From Candidatus Eisenbergiella stercorigallinarum (lineage in GTDB: Bacteria; Bacillota; Clostridia; Lachnospirales; Lachnospiraceae): a stretch of DNA of 5,243 nucleotides. Positions 1 through 5,243 of this stretch are shown here, piece by piece (the stretch's first letter is position 1; each line of letters begins with the position of its first letter). The notes beneath the pieces were generated by a model. The model was given only the letters and a program-made list of their open reading frames with translations, had not been told where the DNA came from and searched no databases. The position numbers and the translations under genes are program-made. Location of the stretch: positions 1 through 5,243 of the forward strand of contig DWUW01000086.1 in assembly GCA_019120525.1 (NCBI GenBank). The letters run 5' to 3'.

Positions 1-411
1 CAGCAGGATATAGGGAAAGGACATGACCATGTCCGTAAAACGCATGATGACCATATCCACCGCGCCGCCGAAATACCCGGCCAGAAGGCCCAGCACCACG
101 CCGATCACCGTGGAGATCAGGGTTGCCATCACACCCACCAGAAGGGAGATGCGGGTGGCATACAGAAGACGGCTGAATACGTCCCGGCCGATCTGATCCG
201 TTCCCAGCCAGTGCTCGGCGCTGGGTGCGCCGGAAAAGGGGCCGACGATGGCGTCCGGATCATAGGGCGCGATCAGCGGGGCAAGCAGGGCGGCTCCCAC
301 AAGGATGACCACCACCACAAGGCTGACGGCGGCAAGATGATGTCTGCGGAATCTGCGGAAAACGGTCTGCAGATAGCTTTCATTCGTGATATCCGTGTTT
401 TTTCTTTTCAT
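1..411 (-). CDS. dppC: DppC/OppC-like ABC transporter permease, N-terminal part (cut by window edge)
   Basis: This is the second membrane permease of the peptide/nickel-type ABC importer; it should pair with the DppB-like protein encoded just upstream to form the channel. My translation from the ATG at 411-409 gives 137 residues, and the frame stays open to the left edge. Residues about 27-49 form the first hydrophobic membrane segment, ending in LIAPYDP, as in the OppC N-terminal domain. Residues 68-82 read HWLGTDQIGRDVFSR, the hallmark of DppC/OppC/NikC proteins. A second hydrophobic stretch covers about 88-112. Family members are usually about 270-300 residues, so roughly half is present and the cytoplasmic EAA loop that contacts the ATPases lies outside the window. 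The start is supported by a Shine-Dalgarno sequence, AGGGGGTGA, at 417-425, five bases from the ATG. The gap to the dppB stop is only 16 bases, so the two are surely co-transcribed. The truncation is a window effect, not a broken gene. Confidence 0.95.
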   Translation of the reverse strand, partial: MKRKNTDITNESYLQTVFRRFRRHHLAAVSLVVVVILVGAALLAPLIAPYDPDAIVGPFSGAPSAEHWLGTDQIGRDVFSRLLYATRISLLVGVMATLISTVIGVVLGLLAGYFGGAVDMVIMRFTDMVMSFPYILL

Positions 412-427
412 CTCTCTCACCCCCTGC

Positions 428-1375
428 CTACTGAAGCTGAATCGTGGGGTCAACCAGCGCGTACAGAATGTCCGTCAGCAGATTGGCCATGAGGACCACA
501 ACGGCGGAGAGCAGACACACGCCCATGATCACCGGATAATCCCGGCTGGTGATGGCGCTCATGGTCATCAGACCCAGCCCGGGCCAGGAAAAGACCTGCT
601 CCACGATGACCTGGCCGCCGAACAGCAGCGGGATCTCCATGCCGATCACCGTCACGATGGGGATCAGGGCGTTTCTCAGGGCGTGCTTGTTGATGACCTT
701 AAATCTTCCGATGCCCTTCGCCCGGGCCGTGCGCAGATAGTCCTGCTGCAGGATCTCAAGCACCGCGCTGCGGATATACCGGATGTTCGTTCCCGCCATA
801 GAAACGGCGAGCACGATCACCGGCATCACCATGTGCGCCGCCACATCCAGAAAGCCCCCTTCGGTCCCTAGCGTCTTCATGCCGCTGGAGGGAAGCCAGC
901 CCAGCTTGACCGTGAATACGAAGATCAGAAGCAGGGACAGGAAAAAGCCCGGGATGCTGCTCCCCAGAAAGGAAAGGGTGACCACCGTATAATCCCCTTT
1001 GGAATACTGATGGATGGCGCTGTATATGCCCGCCGGAACGGCGATTAAGAGGCTTACGATCAGGGACACTCCCATTAAAAGCAGAGTGGGCCCAAGGTGG
1101 CTTCCGATCATGTCCGCCACCGGCTGATAGCTGTCGATGGAATAGCCCATGTTCCCATGCAGAAGCTGGCCCAGCCAGACAAAATACTGCACATAGAACG
1201 GCTTGTCCAGACCCAGCTGGATCGCCCTCGCTTCCACCGCCGCCTGGGAAACTCTGGGCCCCTGCAGCATCTCCAGGGGGCTTCCCGCCATGCACATGAT
1301 CGCGTAATCAATGATGGTGATTCCGATCAGGACCGGAATGGCGATCAGGATCCGTTTGACGATATACTTACCCAT
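428..1375 (-). CDS. dppB: DppB/OppB-like ABC transporter permease
   Basis: A 315-residue integral membrane permease of the BPD_transp_1 (binding-protein-dependent transport) family, the first of the two channel subunits of this importer. Hydrophobic segments are visible at about residues 8-30, 97-119, 131-156, 180-198, 236-258 and 284-306, the six expected for this family. The N-terminus (MGKYIVKRIL, then a long hydrophobic run) and the extracytoplasmic stretch with QLGLDKPFYVQY (residues 53-64) are typical of DppB. The cytoplasmic EAA-type coupling loop lies at about 212-242 (YLRTARAKG followed by LRNALIP). VFSWPGLG at 261-268 and the ending YALVDP are further family hallmarks. Length is normal. 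The ATG overlaps the 3' end of the upstream ATPase gene by 8 bases, and AAAGGAGG at 1385-1392 is nine bases upstream, which suggests translational coupling. Family assignment is secure; the transported solute is not determined by this subunit's sequence. Confidence 0.97.
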   Translation of the reverse strand: MGKYIVKRILIAIPVLIGITIIDYAIMCMAGSPLEMLQGPRVSQAAVEARAIQLGLDKPFYVQYFVWLGQLLHGNMGYSIDSYQPVADMIGSHLGPTLLLMGVSLIVSLLIAVPAGIYSAIHQYSKGDYTVVTLSFLGSSIPGFFLSLLLIFVFTVKLGWLPSSGMKTLGTEGGFLDVAAHMVMPVIVLAVSMAGTNIRYIRSAVLEILQQDYLRTARAKGIGRFKVINKHALRNALIPIVTVIGMEIPLLFGGQVIVEQVFSWPGLGLMTMSAITSRDYPVIMGVCLLSAVVVLMANLLTDILYALVDPTIQLQ

Positions 1376-2423
1376 GCGCTCTGGCCTCCTTTCCGTTTGC
1401 GACGGGGCAGGCCGCGAAATGCCCGCTTCCCGGCTTCACCTCGCGCATCTGCGGCTCCGTCTGCCGGCAGCTTTCCTGCGCGAAGGGACATCTGGGATGA
1501 AATCTGCAGCCGGAGGGCGGCTCCTGGCTGGAACCCACCTCTCCCTCCAGAAGCTTTCTCTCCTGTCCCGCCTTCTCCGGATCCGGCACCGGCGCGGCCG
1601 CGATCAGCGCCTTTGTGTAGGGATGAGCGGGGGAACGGAACACATCGGCCGCCTTCCCGATCTCCACGATCTTCCCCAGATACATCACGGCGATCCTGTC
1701 GCTCACATAATTCACCGCTCCAAGGCCGTGTCCCACAAAGATGCAGGTCAGGTTCAGCTCCTTCTGCAGGGATTTTAACAGATTCAGAATCTGCGCCTGG
1801 ATGGACACATCCAGAGCGCTCACCGGCTCGTCGCAGACCAGGAACCGGGGATTTAAGGACAGCGCCCTCGCGATCCCGATCCTCTGTCTCTGTCCGCCGG
1901 AAAATTCATGGGGATACCTTCCCAGCACGTTCCGGGAAAGGCCGACCATGTCCAAAAGCCTCTCCAGCTCCTTTCCCACCGTCGCCTTCGTCGCGATGCG
2001 ATGGTAAAGCATGGGCTGGGACAGGATCTCATAGATATGCTTTCTGGGGTTCAGGGAAGAATAGGGATCCTGAAACACCATCTGAAGCTGGGTGCGGATC
2101 TGACGCAGCTCGCCCGGCTTCATGGCGGAAAGATCCTTCCCGTCATAACGGATGATCCCCTCCGTGGGACGCTCCAGCCCCACGATCTGTCTTCCGATGG
2201 TGGATTTGCCGCAGCCGGACTCTCCCACCAGCCCCAGGGTCTCTCCCTCGCGCACGGAAAAGCTCACGCCGTCCACTGCATGGGTATAACCGGTGGTATG
2301 CGTGATGATCCCGCCCTTTAAGGGATAATATTTTTTCAGATTTTCAACTTCCAGAAGGATGCGCCCTCTCTCGGGAGGCTCCTTTCCCGGAAGCTCGCTG
2401 TTGTTGCCTTCGTTTCTCTGCAC
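1368..2423 (-). CDS. dppF: DppF/OppF-like ABC transporter ATP-binding protein (GTG start preferred)
   Basis: The second cytoplasmic ATPase of the importer; it should form a heterodimer with the DppD-like protein and drive the DppB/DppC channel. Numbering from the preferred GTG start (351 residues): Walker A GESGCGKS 67-74, Q-loop Gln118 in MVFQDPYSSLNP, signature FSGGQRQR 174-181, Walker B FLVCDE 194-199 with catalytic Glu199, D-loop SALD at 202-205, and switch His232. The C-terminal oligopeptide-transporter extension has HPYTKAL (267-273) and four cysteines, C306, C312, C319 and C339. The frame is open upstream to an ATG at 2525, with other ATGs at 2474 and 2465. All of these overlap the dppD gene and none has a good ribosome-binding site. 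The GTG at 2423-2421 has GGAGGA seven bases upstream and begins 23 bases after the dppD stop. The extra 34 residues of the longest form are low-complexity and polar. An unusual point is Gly where Asp normally follows the switch His (VGHGLGAV). Function is secure; the start is a judgement. Confidence 0.93.
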   Translation of the reverse strand: MQRNEGNNSELPGKEPPERGRILLEVENLKKYYPLKGGIITHTTGYTHAVDGVSFSVREGETLGLVGESGCGKSTIGRQIVGLERPTEGIIRYDGKDLSAMKPGELRQIRTQLQMVFQDPYSSLNPRKHIYEILSQPMLYHRIATKATVGKELERLLDMVGLSRNVLGRYPHEFSGGQRQRIGIARALSLNPRFLVCDEPVSALDVSIQAQILNLLKSLQKELNLTCIFVGHGLGAVNYVSDRIAVMYLGKIVEIGKAADVFRSPAHPYTKALIAAAPVPDPEKAGQERKLLEGEVGSSQEPPSGCRFHPRCPFAQESCRQTEPQMREVKPGSGHFAACPVANGKEARAHG

Positions 2424-2430
2424 TTCATCG

Positions 2431-2436
2431 TCCTCC
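2431..2436 (-). promoter_or_regulatory. Shine-Dalgarno site that decides the dppF start
   Basis: The minus strand reads GGAGGA here, seven bases before an in-frame GTG at 2423-2421 and just after the dppD stop codon (2449-2447). It is the only strong, well-spaced ribosome-binding site for dppF. The upstream in-frame ATGs at 2525, 2474 and 2465 lack one. The nearest candidate, the GGGAGAGGG upstream of 2474, is about 12 bases away, which is too far. An ATG at 2428-2426 also follows this site closely but is out of frame and not used. Confidence 0.75.
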
Positions 2437-2446
2437 GATTCGGAAT

Positions 2447-3418
2447 CTACCGTACTTCCTTCCATCTTGCGCATCTGACCAGACGGCCCTCTCCCGCTGC
2501 CTGATCCTCCTGCGGCCTGTCGCATTCCGGCGCGCGGAAGGCGCAGCGGTCCGCGAACCGGCAGCCCCTGATGGAATCGTAGTTTTCCGGCACGATGCCG
2601 GGAATGGAAACAAGCTCTCTTTCCGGCGCGTCATAGATGCTGGGCACCGTCGCCAGCAGCGCCTTCGTATAGGGATGATGCGGGGAGGCGAACAGCTCCT
2701 TCACCGGAGCCTCCTCGATGATCTGTCCCGCGTACATCACCAGGACCCGGTCCGCCATGCTGGCGACCAGGCCGATATCGTGGGTGATCAGGATCAGGGA
2801 CATCCCGATCTCCTTCTTCAGCTTTTTCAGAAGGCTCATGATCTGCGCCTGAATGGTCACATCCAGGGCCGTCGTCGGCTCGTCCGCGATCAGCAGGGCC
2901 GGATTGCAGCAAAGCGCCATGGCGATCATGGCTCTCTGGCGCATCCCGCCGGAAAGGGTGTGGGGATATTTTTTCATGACGGCATGCGCGTCCGGCATGC
3001 CCACCTGGGAAAGAACCTTTTCCGCCCGCTCCCTCGCTTCCTTCTGATCCAGATGCAGATGGGTGCGGATGCTTTCCGTGATCTGATTTCCAATGGTGAA
3101 AACCGGATTCAGGGAAGTGAGCGGGTCCTGAAAGATCATGGACAGCCGGTTTCCCCGAATCTCATCCAGCTCCTTCTCCGAAAGGGAAAGAAGGTTCTTA
3201 CCGTCAAACAGGACAGAGCCGTCCGTGACAGCCCCGCCCCTTCCAAGCAATCCCATAATGGAAAGTGAGGTGACGGATTTTCCGCATCCGGATTCCCCCA
3301 CGATGCAGACCGTCTCTCCCTCATCCACGTGAAAACTGATATGATCTACGCTGACCGTTTCCCCGTAATCCGCAGTGAACGAGGTGGTCAGCCCCTGTAC
3401 CTCAAGCAAATGCGACAT
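2447..3418 (-). CDS. dppD: DppD/OppD-like ABC transporter ATP-binding protein
   Basis: A 323-residue cytoplasmic ATPase, the first of the two that power this peptide/nickel-type importer. Motifs are complete and in order: Walker A GESGCGKS 41-48, Q-loop Gln97 in MIFQDPLTSLNP, signature LSGGMRQR 155-162, Walker B LLIADE 175-180 with catalytic Glu180, D-loop ALD 184-186, and switch His213 in ITHD. LSGGMRQR and ADEPTTALDVTIQAQI are typical of the DppD/OppD branch, whereas the neighbouring gene has the SGGQRQR and CDEPVSALDVSIQAQI forms of the DppF/OppF branch. The C-terminal oligopeptide-transporter extension shows HHPYTKALL (247-255) and four cysteines, C286, C292, C299 and C316, the arrangement linked with an iron-sulfur cluster in some relatives. 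The ATG at 3418 has TGAGGAG at 3424-3430, five bases upstream. Length is normal and no key residue is missing. It follows the binding-protein gene by 83 bases and precedes dppF by 23. Confidence 0.97.
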   Translation of the reverse strand: MSHLLEVQGLTTSFTADYGETVSVDHISFHVDEGETVCIVGESGCGKSVTSLSIMGLLGRGGAVTDGSVLFDGKNLLSLSEKELDEIRGNRLSMIFQDPLTSLNPVFTIGNQITESIRTHLHLDQKEARERAEKVLSQVGMPDAHAVMKKYPHTLSGGMRQRAMIAMALCCNPALLIADEPTTALDVTIQAQIMSLLKKLKKEIGMSLILITHDIGLVASMADRVLVMYAGQIIEEAPVKELFASPHHPYTKALLATVPSIYDAPERELVSIPGIVPENYDSIRGCRFADRCAFRAPECDRPQEDQAAGEGRLVRCARWKEVR

Positions 3419-3440
3419 GGCATCTCCTCACCTGTTTGGG

Positions 3441-3468
3441 AGAGCGGAAGGGCGAACCCTCCCGCTCC
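3441..3468 (-). promoter_or_regulatory. Intergenic stem-loop between the binding-protein and dppD genes
   Basis: The 83-base gap after the binding-protein stop codon holds a strong inverted repeat. On the transcribed strand the arms are GAGCGGGAGGG (3467-3457) and CCCTTCCGCTC (3452-3442) around a TTCG tetraloop (3456-3453). All 11 positions pair on the minus-strand RNA, one of them as G-U, and a further G-U (3468/3441) extends it to 12. On the plus strand the G-U positions become A-C mismatches, so the RNA of the operon strand is the better folder. No run of T follows (the next bases are CCCAAACAGG), so it is not a classical intrinsic terminator. In many importer operons a stem-loop after the binding-protein gene protects the upstream mRNA or reduces downstream expression; that role here is inferred. 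The dppD ribosome-binding site begins 11 bases after the stem. Confidence 0.75.
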
Positions 3469-3501
3469 TGTATGATTTCTGTTTCTTCCTCAGGCTTTCC
3501 G

Positions 3502-5214
3502 TTATTCCGTCACGTCCCAGTTCTGCACATCGTTAAAGAAGCCGAACACGCTGGGCGTCGCTCCCGTGAGCCGTTTGCTTACCGCTCCCTGGGCACTGAT
3601 GATATAGGCGGAAAACATGGGAACGTCCTCCTGCATCTTTTTGTCCGCGATGGAGTAAAGCTCCGTCAGCTCCGCCGCGTCGCTGGTGGTCTGCGTGCCG
3701 GCCAGCGCCTCGTTCACCGTATCGTCCGCGTAGCTGGTCCAGCTTCCTTCGCCGCCCAGCAGCCATGCCATATCCGTATAGGGATCCACGGGAGAATAGG
3801 TGTACTGCACCGCAAGGATGTCATAATCCTTGCTTCCCGCCACGCTCATCAGCGTCGCGAAATCCACCGTGGTGATCTCCGCCTTGATTCCGACCGCCGC
3901 CCACTGCGCCGCCATAACGGTGGCCGCGTTCACGAAGGTGGTATCTCCGGAATTCACATAGAAACGAAGGGTCTGGCTTCCGTCCCAGCCCGCCTCCGCA
4001 AGAAGCTCCTGCGCCTTCGCGGGATCATAGGTGATGGGAGTGATCGTTTCATCAAAATAAGGGCTGGCGCTGGACAGGAAGCCATCCACCACCTCGCCGT
4101 GGCCGTTCAGCAGCTGCTCCAGGATCTGATTTCTGTCAATGGCGTACAGCAGCGCCTGACGCACCCTCGCATCCGGCACATTCGCCGTCTGGATGAACAC
4201 GGACTGGTTGGTGATGGGCGAACCGTACACCACCTCCACGTTCTCCAGCGCTTCCACGCTCTCATAATCCTCCGGAGGGATCACGCTCATGGTCTGCTGG
4301 GTGATATCGATCTCGCCGGACTGCAGGCCCGCGTAGAGCTGGCTGCCGTCCACGATCCGGATGTTCAGCTTGTCGATCTTAGGCGCGCCCTTCCAGTAAT
4401 TTTCATTCGCGGCATAGGACACATAATGATCCACGTCAAAATCCGTCAGATAAAAAGGTCCGCTGATCACATCCGGCTGGTTGAACCACTCGTTCGTGGT
4501 CAGGTCCGCCTCCTCGATGGTCTCGATCACGTGCTTCGGAAGCGTCAGCAGATATCTGGCGTAGGAATTTAAGAAGGTCATCAGCGCCATGGGCTCTTTG
4601 GTGGTGAACTGCACGGTCTTCTCATCGACGACCTGAACGCCCTCGATGCTCTCCGCGCCCTCTTCCACGAAGCCGTCCTCGCCCACGCCCTCAAACACAT
4701 AATACATCATGGACGTATTGTTGATCAGCGGGCTTGCCAGACGCAGCGCCGTATAGGCCACGTCGTCCGCCGTGATGGGCGTTCCGTCAGACCATACCGC
4801 CGCCTCGTCGATATGCACGATAAAGTTCAGATTGTCCTCCGTGGTGATGGAATCCGCCACCATGGGGACGAAATTCAGTTCCGCATCCAGTTCCATTAAG
4901 GGCAGGAACATCAGGCCAGTCGCGTACTTGTTCACCTCGCCGCCGTTTAACAGAAGCGGGTTTAAGCTGGTCAGCGTATCCGTTACGCCCACATTGACGA
5001 TCTTCTCGCCCGTGGCGCTTCCCTGCGCAGCCTCTGTGCTCTGCGCTTCCTGCGCCGTCTCCGCGGGCGCAGCGCTTTCCTGTGCTGCCGTGCCATCCTG
5101 CGCGGCAGCCCCCTCCCCGGTCGCTCCGCCTCCCGCAGAAGAGCATGCGGCCAGGGAAAGTGTCATGAGAGCGGCAAGTGTAAATCCAAGCGCTTTTTTC
5201 ATGATTTTTCTCAT
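3502..5214 (-). CDS. Solute-binding lipoprotein, family 5 (peptide/nickel type) of ABC importer
   Basis: A 570-residue extracellular substrate-binding protein of the SBP_bac_5 (OppA/DppA/NikA) family, which captures the ligand and hands it to the DppB/DppC channel. Residues 1-24 form a lipoprotein signal: MRKIMKK, a hydrophobic core, and lipobox LAAC with Cys24 as the predicted lipid anchor. Residues 25-70 are a low-complexity tether rich in Ala, Gly, Glu and Gln. The binding domain starts near residue 71. Recognisable family landmarks are WSDGTPITADDV (141-152), SGPFYL (251-256), NYWKGAP (272-278), VRQALLYAIDRNQI (351-364) and YDPAKAQELLAEAGW (396-410). DPYTDM (477-482) lies where peptide-binding relatives carry the Asp that contacts the ligand amino group. 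The mature size of about 545 residues is normal. The first ATG is chosen because AGGAGG lies seven bases upstream; Met5 would be about 19 bases away. As first gene of the operon it sets the ligand, but sequence alone does not tell peptide from nickel-chelate or other solutes. Confidence 0.97.
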   Translation of the reverse strand: MRKIMKKALGFTLAALMTLSLAACSSAGGGATGEGAAAQDGTAAQESAAPAETAQEAQSTEAAQGSATGEKIVNVGVTDTLTSLNPLLLNGGEVNKYATGLMFLPLMELDAELNFVPMVADSITTEDNLNFIVHIDEAAVWSDGTPITADDVAYTALRLASPLINNTSMMYYVFEGVGEDGFVEEGAESIEGVQVVDEKTVQFTTKEPMALMTFLNSYARYLLTLPKHVIETIEEADLTTNEWFNQPDVISGPFYLTDFDVDHYVSYAANENYWKGAPKIDKLNIRIVDGSQLYAGLQSGEIDITQQTMSVIPPEDYESVEALENVEVVYGSPITNQSVFIQTANVPDARVRQALLYAIDRNQILEQLLNGHGEVVDGFLSSASPYFDETITPITYDPAKAQELLAEAGWDGSQTLRFYVNSGDTTFVNAATVMAAQWAAVGIKAEITTVDFATLMSVAGSKDYDILAVQYTYSPVDPYTDMAWLLGGEGSWTSYADDTVNEALAGTQTTSDAAELTELYSIADKKMQEDVPMFSAYIISAQGAVSKRLTGATPSVFGFFNDVQNWDVTE

Positions 5215-5221
5215 TCTTCTT

Positions 5222-5227
5222 CCTCCT
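5222..5227 (-). promoter_or_regulatory. Shine-Dalgarno site of the binding-protein gene
   Basis: The minus strand reads AGGAGG within a longer purine run, seven bases before the ATG at 5214-5212. This favours Met1 over the in-frame Met5 as the start of the lipoprotein. The bases further upstream to the window edge (5228-5243) are too few to show a promoter, so the operon's promoter and any operator are outside the window. Confidence 0.85.
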
Positions 5228-5243
5228 CTTCACTTCCCAGGGT

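Noticed and set aside
1..411. Truncated dppC as a pseudogene
   Set aside because: The frame is intact to the window boundary with normal family motifs; only the window ends it.
1097..2155. A 352-codon open frame on the plus strand across dppF and dppB
   Set aside because: The translation is Arg/Pro/Ser-rich low complexity, spans two real genes in antisense, and shows no domain.
2675..3268. A 197-codon plus-strand frame opposite dppD
   Set aside because: It lies wholly inside a gene with complete ATPase motifs on the other strand; the translation has no recognisable family features.
3389..3423. A tiny open frame starting at an ATG five bases upstream of the dppD ATG, overlapping dppD
   Set aside because: This ATG abuts the Shine-Dalgarno sequence, leaving no proper spacing, and the frame ends after 11 codons. 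The dppD ATG five bases further on is correctly placed.
3441..3468. Intrinsic terminator after the binding-protein gene
   Set aside because: The stem is strong but is followed by CCCAAACAGG with no T-run, and the next gene belongs to the same transporter. It is better described as an intergenic processing or stability hairpin.
3436..4572. A 378-codon open frame on the plus strand opposite the binding-protein gene
   Set aside because: It is antisense to a clear, full-length SBP family 5 gene. Its translation is rich in His, Arg and Leu with no recognisable domain, and it is a product of GC-rich codon bias on the other strand.

Overview
The window holds most of one operon, read entirely from the minus strand. 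It encodes an ABC importer of the peptide/nickel (Opp/Dpp) type. In transcription order, from the right edge to the left, the genes are: an extracellular solute-binding lipoprotein (3502-5214), a DppD/OppD-like ATPase (2447-3418), a DppF/OppF-like ATPase (about 1368-2423), a DppB-like permease (428-1375), and the first 137 codons of a DppC-like permease that runs off the left edge (1-411). No gene on the plus strand is supported. Plus-strand open frames of up to 378 codons are antisense shadows of these well-conserved genes. There are no RNA genes, mobile elements, CRISPR arrays or large repeats, and no gene-free stretch over 300 bases; the longest internal gap is 83 bases.

The organism looks like a moderately GC-rich member of the Firmicutes, most plausibly a gut-type Clostridia such as Lachnospiraceae. 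The reasons are a purine-rich AGGAGG-type ribosome-binding site before nearly every gene, a Gram-positive-style lipoprotein signal with an LAAC lipobox followed by an Ala/Gly/Glu/Gln-rich tether, and compact same-strand packing. This is inference from style; no taxonomic marker is present.

The parts should work as follows. The lipoprotein, anchored to the outer face of the cytoplasmic membrane, captures a ligand and delivers it to the two-permease channel. The two different ATPases, both with intact Walker A, signature and Walker B motifs, power uptake. Both ATPases also carry a C-terminal four-cysteine cluster typical of the family. The ligand cannot be read from sequence; a di- or oligopeptide is the default, with nickel-chelate or other small solutes possible.

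Translation appears tightly linked along the operon, with spacings of 83, 23, -8 and 16 bases. The one sizeable gap, between the binding protein and the first ATPase, contains a strong stem-loop with no U-tract, which may set a higher level of binding protein than of transporter. The operon's promoter lies beyond the right edge and its end beyond the left edge. I see an ordinary though well-preserved transporter operon and no evidence of a new biological system.
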